Of a DNA stretch of 64,000 nt, positions 24,787 to 36,902 are shown one piece after another. Source of the DNA: Alopecurus myosuroides (Eukaryota > Streptophyta > Magnoliopsida > Poales > Poaceae); NCBI GenBank assembly GCA_028641055.1, contig CM054061.1, positions 53,858,081 through 53,922,080 on the forward strand. Direction: 5' to 3'. A program made the translations under genes and the position numbers. Each line of letters starts with the position of its first letter. Position 1 is the stretch's first letter. The notes beneath the pieces are model-generated. The model was not told the origin of the DNA and searched no databases. It saw nothing but the letters and a program-made list of their open reading frames with translations.

Positions 24787-26547
24787 CTAAGGTAGTCCCA
24801 ATAATAAGTGGAAAACTGCCATGGGCACCACATCAAACTCAATAGTATCCTTGTAAGGTCCAATTTGAAATTCCACTCTCACCATATGAGATACCTTCAT
24901 TTGTCCCGTGCTACTCAACCATTGTATATGATAAGGAGAAGGGTGTGGCAAATATTTCAAATTGAGTTTTGCACATAGATCTTTGCTAGCCAAATTCCTG
25001 CAACTCCCTCCATCAATAATGACTTTGCAAGCCATATTAGGACCAATGATATCCTTAGTTTGAAACAAATTGCACCTTTGATTTTCAGGACTAGGCACCA
25101 CACTCAAGGAATTTTGGGTGCAAATAATAGTGGGCATGTTAGTAGCATATGCATCCAATGGAGTATCACTCAAATAACCATCATCATCATCATCAATATC
25201 ATTAGGATCAACATCATCACCTGTCTCATACTCATTGTTCTCATTGATAATCATCACCTTTGTATTTGGACAATCCCTCTTGAAGTGCCCCTTTCCTCCA
25301 CATGTATGGCATGTAATATCTCTATTCCTTGTAGTAGGAGCACTAGAACCCGTGGTACTCACAGCTGGTTGTGATGATTTCTGTGTAATAGAAGTGCTAG
25401 GCACGGGTTTAGATGATGTAGCACCTCGAAAACTAGAGGATGGAAGTGGTGGAGTAGGTGCACTAGGCATAGAAGATGATCTCATGGGAAATCTAGCCCT
25501 TGTCCTTGTAGTAATTTTAGCCTCCTCCATAAGATGTGCTTCGGCCTCCCTTGCATGATGTAGCAACTCATGGATATCATTATATTGGTAATGCCTAACA
25601 ATTCCCTTGATTTTGTAGTTCAAACCCGAAAGGAACCTTTGCATTGTTTGCTCCAATTGTTCTCTCACACGTGCCCTTTGCATGATTAGCTCCATCTCTT
25701 GATAATAAGCATCAACACTCATAGTACCTTGCCTCAATTGTTGCAATTGATCAAATTGTTGCCTTATGTAATTTTGTGGAACAAATCTATCCCTCATGAC
25801 TCTCTTCATGGTGTCCCAAGTAACAATGGGTAACTCACCATCTTCTTGCCTCTTTCTCACAATATTATCCCACCATCTAAGAGCATATCCATCAAACTCA
25901 GAAGATGCCAACTTGATTTTTCTATCCTCATTATACTCATGCATTCTCCATAGCTTCTCAATTTTTAACTCCCATAGCAAATATTCTTCCACATCCATAG
26001 TATCAAAGCTAAAAGAAGGAATTGAAAATTTTGGCTTACTCAAACCATCCTCTCTCGGATTTTCTTGAATCACATTATTGGGCACTCTCCTTGGAGCAAA
26101 ATTATGAGCTCGGCCTTGATGTCCTGCATGGCCTCTTTCTCCTCTAGAACGGCCATGATTATTATTCCTTGCACCAAAAGCTTCCAAACCATTATTAGCA
26201 TCACTATGGACACTAGCATTGTCATCATCCACAAGAGGTAATCTTTCTTGAATCATGGTTTGAAGTCCAGCAAGGGTAGTAGTCATTTGAGCAATTGAGT
26301 CATTGATTGATCTCACTTCCCCTCTATTAGTCTCGGCCAATTTATGAGTGGCCTCCATCTTGGTCTCCATAGCTTGGAGAGCCTCATATAAGGGATCACA
26401 TGCATCTTGTACAAATTGCTTGAGTCCATTATGATTGTCCAATATTTCTTTTGCCAAAACATCCCTAAGAGCCTCATACTCCCTCCAATTAACTCCCTCC
26501 TTATGGTCCTTCTTTTGCTGCACAAGATCACCACTAGAAAGATCCAT
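24787..26547 (-). pseudogene. CRM-like gag and protease
   Basis: 586 codons from the ATG at 26547. The order is an N-terminal coiled-coil region (residues about 20-110), a basic Gly/Arg-rich linker, the retrotransposon gag capsid (about 160-330; YALRWWDNIVRKR, MRDRFVPQNYIRQQFDQLQQ), a Ser/Pro linker, one CCHC zinc knuckle (CHTCGGKGHFKRDC), an acidic Asp-rich stretch, and a retroviral-type protease with IIDGGSCRNL in place of the usual DSG. It stops at a TAG (24787-24789). The same frame continues into the RT linker, so the stop is an in-frame nonsense change, in a context where related elements usually have Trp. Confidence 0.9.
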
Positions 26548-27987
26548 TAGTAGTTTAGTGTAATAGAAACAAGTATAGGTTGTGGTGCTCTATCACAACT
26601 CACTCAAAATCTAGCAAGACAATAGGATATCTTACCCTTCCAAAGTGAATAGAGATACTTACCACAAGTAGAGGCAATTAAAGTACTTTGGTGTGAAGAA
26701 GAGAATACCAGGTTTTTAACTCTCACAATAGCAAACAAGGTTATTTAGTGGGGCTTGGTATGGATACCTAACAATCACCAAAGTAACAATCCTATTTGCT
26801 GTCTTTGTGAAGATATAAAAATACCCAAGGAAAATCACACAATAATGGAGACAAATGTGGCAATGCAAATATATGGATGAGTTTTTGCAATGCACTAGAA
26901 AGTCACTAGCTAGGCTCTTAATTGACAGGCACAAGATTTCTCAATAAAAAACCAAGTGTCACAATGGCAAGCTCAACTAGTAAACAATAGCAATGATATG
27001 GCCTCTTTGCACTTTTCTCTTTTTCTCTTTTTTTTTATACTTTTGCTTTTTCTATATTTTTTTGTATTTTTCCAATGGCCTTACACTAAGCTAGGAGCAA
27101 AATTAACCAAAACACAAGTGAACACAATGGTGGTGATGAAAAATGAGCAACCTGTCAGAGCACAAAATAGCTATACTTGTGGGTAAGTTCCTATTAAGAT
27201 GTTGTAGAAAGGCTGTGGCTAAGGTTCACAAGGTATGGAGATATTGGTCCAAGTGAGAAAACAGGAAATAACAAGGAAAAACAGAAAAATTCTAGGTGAA
27301 AATGAAGCTCAAAAGTTCTCACGGCAGCAAAACAGACCACGGCAGCAAAAACAACCAATTCCTGTGCCACGGCAGCGCGCAGAGTAGAAAAACTGCGTTT
27401 GGTAACCGTGTTACGGTGAAAAACAGGGCGCGCGCGCGTTACGTGTCGACAGCATGGTGCGGCAGTGTTTTGCGCACTTTCTGTGCCGCGGCAGCGGGCA
27501 GGGCTAGCGGTGGTGTGGTGCGTTACGGGCGCGGTGAAGGATTTGTAAGCGCGCGGCTAGTGGAATCCGATCCCGAGTAGAACACGGCAGTGGGTGGGTG
27601 GCGGCAGCGATTCTTGTCAAAACCGTGTCACGGCAGCACGTGGGTTGCGGGGGGTGGGATTTGGTAACCGTGATGCGGTGGGAATCCGAGTAAGGCTTTT
27701 TTGGTAACCGTGGTGGATTAGGGCAATGAGCAGCGGATTTTTTTTGGTGTTTTTGATATAAATTCGACTAGATGAACAAACACACCTAGATCTAGCCGAA
27801 AGTATGAAATCTAAAAAGGTAAAAAGCAACACAAAATCAAACACAAAAACAACTATAGAAATTGAAACTAAGATGTTATCTAGGGTTATGGCAACGAACT
27901 AAACTATTTTTGTGGGGCAATTTTCTGGATAGGTAATAAAAACACTCAAATCTAAAGGGAAATTTGATAGCTCACCGAGGCAACCTG
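26548..27987 (-). other. Leader of the CRM-like element
   Basis: 1.4 kb between the PBS and gag with no gene. Part of it (27310-27640) contains about eight copies of CGGCAGC, often as CACGGCAGC, and three copies of GGTAACCGTG (27409-27710). It is GC-rich, whereas the part next to gag is AT-rich with a T-tract (27018-27066). The ORFs at 27296-27580 and 27617-27844 are not supported. Confidence 0.6.
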
Positions 27988-28002
27988 TAAATCTGATACC
28001 AA
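27988..28002 (-). other. Primer-binding site of the CRM-like element
   Basis: Minus strand TTGGTATCAGATTTA, two bases after the 5' LTR end, complementary in its first part to initiator tRNA-Met. Confidence 0.8.
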
Positions 28003-28004
28003 GA

Positions 28005-28951
28005 TGATAAGGGGTGGCCCAATCTTCTCAGTGAACTCACAGACAACTCCAGTATGATAACTAGTGCGCCACTAAGAACTCTCCCGGCTGATCTCTGATG
28101 CCAATGCAAAAGATAGCAACCCCAAGGATATTCTCAACTCCACACTCTTGCACAAGTAATCCACCGACTACAAGTGGTCCTGTACCGTCTTATTCCTAGT
28201 GGAACAGCAGGTATCACGTAAAGTTTGCAGATGAACTTCCAGATGAAAGGCTTACAAGCAGTTTCAATCTAGAGGTCTAGGGTTTTTGGGTTTAACGTAG
28301 TCTAACCCCTCCTATGCGCCCACGGGGGGATATAAGAGAGGGGGTGCGGCCACAAGGGGGTTCCTTGCGCAAGCACCTAACCTAATTGGACTAGGACTCC
28401 TATACCTAACACAAATAGATACAAACCGACCCCGCACACAAGGGGTGCGGCCATATTGGTATACAAACCAATCCTACTACTACTAGAACTCCTTATGGCG
28501 CATTGATGCTTCCTTGTGGGCGCCCTCCTCTTGCCTTGTCCATCTATGAGTGTGAAATAACAATATGGCATTGTTTTCCACACTTAGTGCATTTGACCTT
28601 GTGGAGGCACCATCCCCTTGTCATCATATCATTTGTAACTTGTTGTTTTCACCATGCTAGCACTTGTTTTCCATCTCCCCTTGTAGTACATCTTCATCCA
28701 TGTGTATCTCCTCTCCATGATCTCCATTCATGCTTGTGTTATCAATAAACGTGAGAATACATAAATGCAATGATTTAGGTAGTATAAAGTTCTCACAATT
28801 ATAAACATTATACTCAAGTAGGAGTGAATTCACCTGTTGTTGTAATAGCTTGGTTCTTGATCTTGTCATTGGACCAATCCTTACTTCATTAGCTTGTATA
28901 GGAACATCCTCATGTGTAACAATAGGTGAAGAGCTAGGGATGTCCTCATCA
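28005..28951 (-). repeat. 5' LTR of the CRM-like element
   Basis: 947 bp, the partner of 20845-21791. The sequence outside it (28952 onward) is the interior of the long-LTR element, beginning with the GGAAG target duplication. Confidence 0.9.
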
Positions 28952-29084
28952 GGAAGGTGAACAATCCATACAAGAGGCTACACATGCCAAGGACAGCACA
29001 AGAAAATAGTTGTGAAGATTCAACGGTCTACACAAGTTCTCTCTACCTATCTTTACGTGAGAGAGGTTGAACTTCGGGACGAAG

Positions 29085-29105
29085 TTCTTGTTAAGGGGGA
29101 GATAC
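29085..29105 (+). other. Polypurine tract of the long-LTR element
   Basis: TTAAGGGGGAGATAC lies directly before the 3' LTR start at 29106. The preceding TTCGGGACGAAGTTCTTG resembles the 3' interior of Tekay/Del chromoviruses. Confidence 0.75.
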
Positions 29106-32100
29106 TGTAACATCCCAGTGTTTGGGAGGTTATAAGGATCTAAATTTAATACGTGCATTTGCAAAGCATGCATCTAAAAGTACGGGAAATTTTGGCGCGA
29201 AAGTTCAAATGAATCAAAGTGACCAAAGTTTCACTTGATATGATGAAATAGGTCTAGTTCATCTAGTCAAGAGTACATTTGGAATGATCTTTATAACAAG
29301 TATCTTAACACACCAAATCATTTGGTTACACAAAACATCAATTGGTTTTGACTAAAACAAATTCTCAACAACCTTAACCACAAGTCTTTAAGTGACTTGG
29401 GATAACTCACTAGGTATCTAGAACTCAAAGAGGGGTGAGAATCCAAATCTCATAATTTATGATCATACTTTCACCAATGAGTAATACACAACTTAACCAT
29501 CTCATCAACAAAGATGTCATCACCTATAAAACAACAACTCTCTAAGTTATCAACCAGTCACATCACACCTTTATAAACTATCTCATAATTGTGGAGTGCA
29601 CATTCACAATCAAATAACAAAGGTTTAATAAAACACAACAGATACAAACTAGTGTTAACTCAAAATCCACAAGTGGGGAATGACTTGATAATTGTATTAA
29701 CATATTTATCGAATATGTACATATCTCATCCATCATAAAAGAAGTATCAACAAGAAGAAATGAATCTTCTTCAACTACTGATAAACCTTGATCACTACAT
29801 ATGATATTCCCAAATCTCTATACATGCATTATGAATGACAAAGTTAATAAAGTGATGAATATAAAGTAGATCATGACACCTAGGAGAACTAATAACAACT
29901 ATGACATAAGTCATTAAACCACAATAACTTTCACATGCTCATTGTTACAATCATCTTATACAAGTAAACATATGAAATCTCAACACCTCAATGAGCTATT
30001 TGATCCACTTACTATTAAGTCATCATTCCATAAGCATTTCACAGCTCTACTCAAATCCAACAAATCTACAATTGAAGTATATTTGGATACAAGTAAGGAT
30101 AACAACAAGTATAACCTCTATTAGAGGAATTGAATGGAAAGCTAAGTAAAACTTATCATGTATGAGACAAGTACATATCTTTTGGGAAATAAAATAAGAA
30201 GTTTATGGAAGGATAATAAAAGCATGAATTAACTCTTAATCTATATCTTGTTATTCTGGCTAGACCAATATACCTTGTCTTCCAACCTTCTCCAAGTTAT
30301 TTTGCAAGAGAAGAAACCACAAGACAGGAGAAACTACCACATGAAGATCTTCAAGAAGATTATTTAGAGTGTTCTAGAAGTGTTATTCCAATCTATTATA
30401 AGAGTACTTGGAAACTCTTATATATTGATCTGATCTTATTAAACACTCTTGAAACAGTGTGATACTCCAATGTTAGTGTTATATAGAAGTAGTTTGGTAA
30501 CAAGCCTGTACACCTTGTTAACAGATCACTTTTGTATACTCAAACAATTGAGTGCCATATACAAACAAACAGAAGGTTGAATAACCTAGTACATCTCAGC
30601 CTATTGTATATGAGTAGTAATTTGGAGGCAATACTAGCTACCTTGTTAAAAAATTCTTCTTATATGCATAAGTGCAACTTGATGTCATAAAATAAACCTA
30701 CATTCTTTCATAATCCTACCTGTAATTTGGAGGCAATACTGGTTGTTTTCACCACAAGGGTGAGATAATTGAAGTTGGAAACCAAGAGAGGAACCTACCT
30801 GCAATGGACAAAGGAGATAACAGAAGACTAGTGGCAACTAGAGAGAAGAACATCAAGCAACAGAAGTCAAAAGGGGCAACACTGTCTCAGGAAGAATTTA
30901 TTCAGTAAAGCATTAGTTAATGTTAGAAAATCCATAACCTCTATGCCTTGTAAAACTCAACAGAGATGAGGAACAAATAGTAAACCTCTTAAATGGAAAC
31001 AAGTATCCAGAATGAAATAACAACAAGGTATTGCATCCACATGTCTTGATATGTGGAGGTAGATGAAAACAAGCCTAATACCTTGTTTTCCAAATCTTTT
31101 TCATACACAAGACTAACGGATGATAGAAAAAATTCATAAAACCATAACCATTTAAAATAATTACATGCTCTAAGGAAAACATGGGATAATATCCATATTG
31201 GAACCTATGTGGAAAACAAGAAAATAAGATCCCAAAACCACATATTTTTTCCACCTGGTCAAGTACTAAAAACAATCAACATGACTTACATTCACCTAAG
31301 TAAAATGTCAACCAAGATTGCTAAGAGATTTAACTATGAAAATAACATAGTTTTATAAAGAGAAAACAAGGCCATTCATGAACCAACATCATTTGGTTTG
31401 ACATGGAATATAATTCACTATTAAGTGATTTTCATAACCGAGCATAGAAACATTACCAAGTAGTTTTACCAAATTACTTTCTGTAAGAGACTGTATCTAA
31501 AATTGTCCAATTATGATACACCACCTTGTTGACCACTTGGTTGTAGTGTCTAATCATAATAATCATGCCTAAATTAATTTAAATAGCCATTTAATAAATT
31601 AAATTAGGAGATAACAACAAAACTACTTAATTTAGCACCCTAAATAAAAAATTCCAATATTGTCCAATTTCACCAAAACAAAACATGGTGAGATTGCATT
31701 TTTGATGAGGAATTCAAATATAATTTTTGTCTTTGCAAAAAGGCCCTGAAAACAATGTATTTTCTCACATTCTATTAACCAGAAGGACCTAATTGAAAAT
31801 ACCACAAAACTAAGGGGGTTATCGAAAGATTTATTTTCTTCTTCATCTTCCTCTGCCAGAAGGCAGAGGAGACGTGGCTGAGCTACTCCCGACGAGCTCC
31901 ACCTCCTGATTGCCGTTCTCGCGCAAGGATAAGGCCAGGAGAGGCCGTTACCCTCCTCTATTCCTCCTCACTCACTCCATCTCTCTTTGTCTCTCTCTCT
32001 CTAGGCAGAGAACTGCCCCGAAACCCTAACCCTAGTGCCCCACGGCCGCCGCTCCGCGCTGTTGCCTCCGACCACGCCGGGACAAACTGAGGCCACCACG

Positions 32101-35018
32101 GGGTGCGCGGGATGCTCCTCGACATCCTCGAGCAAGCGCACGGTTGGAGATGCCTCAAGCAGTGGGAATTCCGCCGCCGTTCCCAAGTCCGATCGCCGCG
32201 GAAAGGAGCACGCCGCCGGCGACCCTGGCCTCGTTTTGCTTCCTCAACGCTACCACGAGCTTCGCGGCGAGGTAGGGAACCTCTAGGTGCCCTCCGTTTA
32301 GAATTCCATCGCCTAAATTCGTCATCTCATCATGCACCGCCGCCGGCCACCACGAAACCGCACGCTGGCGAGTCTCCAGTGACCTATTGGTCAAGCCGCC
32401 GCCACCCCTAGACTCCTCACTTCAACCTCTATCCAGTAGTAAAAACAAATCATGCCAATTCCTGAGTAATCCATCGATTTATTGATCACAGTAGAATCCC
32501 CTCCAGGTGATGACGCAGGCTCGACGTCAGCATGACGTCACAAATTGTTTTTCCATTTAATTGAATTACAACTGCCACGTGGACCCTACCTGTCAATTTA
32601 AAAACAGAAAAATGATTAATCTTATAAAATCAATAACTTTAAAAATACTTATCAGAAAAATGTAAATAAAATATGTACATGTTCATAAAAATAAAATCTA
32701 TTCATTTATCACCTTTTCAAAAATATTTAATAAAGTTTAATTAAACATTTTTTAATTAATTAAATAAATCATTTAAAATTAAGAAAAATAATAAATAATT
32801 CATAAAATCAGAAAAATATAAGTTATATACCAAAATGCTCAAAATGACTAATGCAACTCATCTATCATGTTTTCATGGTCATTTGACCAAGTTTTCATGT
32901 GTGCAATGTTTTGCCTAGTCATTTAATTCATTTAAAATTAATAAAATAATAACTTATTCAAATATTTTCAGAAAAACATCAATTGATATACCAAATTAAA
33001 AAGAACAACATTTCCAACTCAAATATGTCAATTGTAAAACAATTTAATTAATTTCTAAACTTGCTTTTATAAGTATACTGAAAGTTTATAAATGTCTATT
33101 AAAAACTAGAGATGACTACCACATCATTATTTTCCTTATTAATAAAACCCTCATATTTTCACACCTACTAAAACCTATCATCACAAGTCATTAGCAAATA
33201 TTGTGATGATAGAGTTAGAGGTATTAGTTCATCATTTTCAATTAAACTCTTTGTCATATGCTCTTAACTTTTTAAATATAAAACCAAATGTGACTGTTAT
33301 CTTTTCAATAGTTGTTTTCCATATGACATTGTCTTATTGCCTAACAAAGTAATAACCACTTCTAACTAAACATGATAACAATTGTTTGCTAAGTAAAAGT
33401 GAAACACATGTAAGTCTAATAGAAGTAATAACCACATCACCACAAGTAATGAAACCATTCACCTAAAACCTGTGTGATTAAGTTATCGTATCGATCATAG
33501 ATTACACTTGTAAGCTGGGGTGTTTTCCAGGGTATTTCACGATTGCATCTCATTATTATGCATGTATCATCTTGCCATTGTTTTCGGTAGTCCTTACCGG
33601 TACTACTTTGCTATCTTTCAGATATCGGGATTTTTCTACGCGACCTCGAACCCCAAAGACATTGATTATTATGGTTATTTCAATCTAAGGCAAGTTCATC
33701 ACTTGCTCATATCCTTTGCAGTACTTCATAACAAACTAATTGCAAAAACCCTATCGTATTATCACCTACTCTCAAAAGAATGCATGATCCTATTTTTATA
33801 ATAATATGACTAATTGAATGACTACCCGAGTGGTAGTGTTCTGTTTGGTGGGCGGATGGAACCATGGTAAGATGAATAGGTCAAAGGAAGGTTCCATCTG
33901 CACGGGAATGTATTACCTAGGAATTAATCACAACTGACGACAGGATTCTTGCACAGTAAATTCACGTTAACCATGGGTCTTCTATGGGGGAAGTAAGTCA
34001 GTTGTGATATTTTCTCGTTCGCATGTCAACGGGCTGCCAGAGACGTACGCTGTAGGTTCTGTGGGACTACATGCACATGGGTGGGAGCCCTTACGTCCCA
34101 CGGACTCTGGGGTCTATGAGTGTCTGCCAGGGGCATTTAGATATCCATCGTGAGGGGTGGAATTAGGCGTTTAACCTGCTGGCATAAATGGGTGGGCATG
34201 CTTGTGCGGAGAAGCACGGGTTGGCTTGGACCAACAGCCGGGCCCCACACCTGAGAGGGAGTGGACAGGATCTCGAGCCTGGTTGTGCAACATGGTCTTG
34301 GTCGTCCATGGGTAAAGTAACGCACCTCTTCAGAGGGTAAAAGGATGTGACATGTTACCCCTTGTTCCGGGAAGGAGCTGCGAACGCCACAGGAAAGGCA
34401 ACTCCATGAAGTTCTAGTCGTGTGAAGATCTGGCGGGCATAGTCTTCATAATTAAAAGCAACCTCTTGAAGAAAGATTACAAAAACCTTGCATTAGCTTA
34501 TGACTCTTTTGCATCTAAAGCTGTAGTTAGTGCATCAAACTATCCCCTATATATCATGTACTTGCTGAGTAACGCTCGTTACTCATTCGTTCCCGTTTGA
34601 CCCCCTGCTTAGAGTTGAAGCCTGATGGAAGTCGTCATCGTGAAGCATCGTCATCAACAACGCTGATGGAGGAGAAGCTATCAAGGTGTAGGAGGAGTCC
34701 ATTCTTGGACTTAGTTGTATCAAGCCATAGATAAGGGCTGACATCAGCCACAGTAGAGTAAGTTCCGAGCTAGAGTAATTCTCCAGCTTGAATCTTCGAA
34801 TTGCTTCTTCTGATGTTTATTTGTATGAGATCTTCTTTGATTCTTTAAAGAGATTCTCGAGATTTTGTAATGAAGTTTGTATCCTATAGTTTTGCCTGGA
34901 CCCGCTGTGTTTCTGTTGTACTACTCTGAGGGATGTAGTATTCACAGGTAAGACCTTCTGTGAGTAATATGTCATTGACTTGCGCACTATACATGCAGTG
35001 GTGTGCTGGGTCACCACA
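29106..35018 (+). repeat. 3' LTR (5.9 kb) of the long-LTR element
   Basis: 5913 bp, the partner of 13246-19157. The GC-rich island recurs at about 31835-32420. An extra 30-bp segment near 29390 is absent from the 5' LTR, and several small indels distinguish the copies. Confidence 0.9.
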
Positions 35019-35365
35019 AAGAGCCACAACGTTGATAAAACATATTTTACGTGGCTTGGGCTTACGAGGATAGAACCGTTCATACCTACGTACAAGAGCC
35101 ACAACGTTGATAGAACATATTTTTAACAACCCTTTGTAGATTAGATCTTAACTATAGTAGGAGAAACGGACACCCCCTTAGTCACAAGTGAGACAATTCT
35201 CGCGTACATAGTACAGGTAAACTTAGTCTAGTGAAGCTTCATCCTACTATGCCACTAAGATCATAAAATACTCAAAGAGGAAAAAACATGATCATAAACG
35301 CCCACATACTCCTATGTGTTCTACCCGTACAAATCATCTACGCATAGATCCGGCTCTGATACCAC
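35019..35365 (-). other. Copia 5' leader next to the PBS, with 75-bp tandem repeat
   Basis: This continues the Copia leader after the long-LTR element. AAGAGCCACAACGTTGATA appears at 35019 and again at 35094, a 75-bp direct repeat whose upstream context (TACGTACAAGAG) is also present left of the insertion at 13234-13245. This confirms that 13245 and 35024 were once adjacent. The PBS (GGCTCTGATACCA on plus, 35352-35364) borders the LTR. Confidence 0.8.
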
Positions 35366-35951
35366 TGAAGGGTACGTTGCATAGAAAACAAAAAATTCCT
35401 ACGTGCGATAAACCCGAATGGCCAAGATCTAATCTATGAGATGAAAGCCAACAGGGAGAAAGAGAGTCTTGAGATAACATACCCTCAAAGACTCAAAGTG
35501 GTACGAGAAAAAATCTCGTTGTTGGCGTAGTCGTACTGACGCCGATCCCGAGCGAGAAGAAGTGCACTGCAATCCGGCGGTGCCTCCATAATCGGTCACA
35601 CGTTCAGTTCGATGAAGACTTCCGTTCCCTCGATATAGTGGGTAGCAGAAGTAGAGGATCGCCTGGAACTCCAGCATCATGATGGCATGGTGGTGGTGAA
35701 GAATCCCACAGTAAGGGCTTCGCCAAGCCGGAGACCATGGAATGGAGCAGCAGGAGGAGGGAAAAGGAAGTGGGCAAGTGTGTGGAGAAGAGGGAGCTCT
35801 CACCCTCCTTTTATAGGGGAGGGGAAGGGAGCCCAAGGGGGTGTGCGGCCAGCCATGGGTACCCCCACCTCTTCCCCTCTTCATGTCTGTGGAAGCCCCA
35901 CTCACACCCACTCATGCTCCCTTAATTTTCCACTTAGAAAACCCAAAGGTT
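35366..35951 (-). repeat. Copia 5' LTR, part 1
   Basis: 586 bp matching 6845 to about 7433 of the 3' LTR, including the LTR TATA box (CTATAAAAGGAG, minus strand, near 35812). It is interrupted by the CACTA element after the GTT at 35949-35951. Confidence 0.9.
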
Positions 35952-35971
35952 CACTACTAGAGAAATGCTTA
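35952..35971 (+). repeat. Left terminal inverted repeat of CACTA 1
   Basis: 20 bp starting CACTACTAGAG, matching the right end with one mismatch (T against A at position 15). Confidence 0.92.
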
Positions 35972-35984
35972 TAGCAGCACGCAT

Positions 35985-36300
35985 TACCACAGGCGGACAG
36001 GTAAGCACATGCGCCTGGGCTACTTAGCGCAGGCGAACAGAGATACTATGCGCCTGGGGTAAGTGTTCTACCCCAGGCGAATCAAGTTCAGATGCGCCCG
36101 GGATAAAATGTGGCAGGGCACCCCCCCACCACCACCCCCTGGCACTGTGCCTGTAACGCAGACGAATATTGTCTTGTTCGCCTGCGCTATTACTCAATAC
36201 CCCAGGCGAATAATGTCAAAAGCGCATGTGGTAAATTGTGGCCTGGGGTAGCAACCCCTAGCGCAGGCGTATGTGATACCTTATTCGCCTGGGGTAAGTT
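35985..36300. repeat. Left subterminal motif array of CACTA 1
   Basis: About ten copies, in both orientations, of CAGGCG(A/C)A and its inverse CGCCTGGGGTAA. In En/Spm-type elements such subterminal motifs bind the TNPA protein and are needed for transposition. Confidence 0.8.
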
Positions 36301-36718
36301 GTGACATCAATAAGTGTGGCCAGCCACCCACCATCACCCCTATCCACCCCACTCACTCACTCACTACTCCAAACTCGACCCATTAGTGCTCCAAGCTCAA
36401 TCCCCCACACCCCTCCACCATTTTTAGCTAATTTAACCAATCATGTTTGATATATTTTAGCTAGTACGCTACCCCACTTTCCCTCTTCCAAATCTCTCCA
36501 CTAGATCTACTAACCGGACACTAGATCTCACCACAAATGCACCACTAGCTACTTCTAGATCTATCACTCTCTTATCGGTCGTCTCTCCGGTGATCTTCGA
36601 CTTCGTCATCACGTCTATATATTTTGAATGGTGTGTCATCTTAATAGGTGCGTGAGATTTGTTGGTGGAGGAGAACTCGATCTCTCTTTTATTTTATTTT
36701 GTTGCCATGAGGATGAGT

Positions 36719-36820
36719 TGCCAATGTTTTGCCGAAATGTTGATTCATTTCCTTTTCGGCAAATTTCTAGCGCTCCGCGTTACACCTTTTGTAGCAAGGT
36801 CATGCCGAAATTTTCCGTGA
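36719..36820 (+). promoter_or_regulatory. Leader element shared by both CACTA 1 genes, copy 1
   Basis: A ~100-bp segment containing the imperfect inverted repeat GCCGAAATG...CTTTTCGGC followed by CATGCCGAAATTTTCC. It is strongly similar to 51889-51990, which occupies the same place before the second gene. The arms could pair in RNA. Confidence 0.6.
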
Positions 36821-36902
36821 AAACCGGATCTAGTTAATGAAACCTCTCTTGCCTTTTGTAGCAATGGTCATTGTGATGAGGACAAGCGTGGTGCATTGAT
36901 AC

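Larger units (their letters stand above)
20845..28951 (-). mobile_element. CRM-like (Cereba-type) Gypsy retrotransposon, complete but mutated
   Basis: Minus strand: 5' LTR 28951-28005, PBS at 28002, leader, gag-protease 26547-24787, RT-RNase H 24771-22955, integrase 22933-21497, polypurine tract, 3' LTR 21791-20845. GGAAG duplications flank it (20840-20844, 28952-28956). It is 8107 bp long with LTRs of 947 bp each. I assign it to the CRM clade by inference: initiator-Met PBS, the LTR start TGATGAGGACATCCC, protease text IIDGGSCRNLAS, integrase GPY/F-type region without a classical chromodomain, and a pol frame that runs about 290 bases into the 3' LTR. Two nonsense codons and one frameshift disable it. 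Confidence 0.85.
13246..35018 (+). mobile_element. Long-LTR, non-coding (LARD-like) LTR retrotransposon
   Basis: Plus strand: 5' LTR 13246-19157, PBS at 19160, interior 19158-20844 and 28957-29105, polypurine tract, 3' LTR 29106-35018. AAGAG flanks both sides (13241-13245 and 35019-35023). With the nested Gypsy removed the interior is about 1.84 kb, against LTRs of 5.9 kb, and has no recognisable gag or pol. The 3' end of the interior (TTCGGGACGAAGTTCTTGTT then a purine tract) resembles the end of Tekay/Del-type chromoviruses. I infer a non-autonomous derivative mobilised by such an element. The LTRs differ by about 3% where compared, plus a 30-bp indel. Confidence 0.85.

Noticed and set aside
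27296..27844. ORFs in the CRM-like leader
   Set aside because: Short, between PBS and gag, and opposite or overlapping repeated motifs; no domain.
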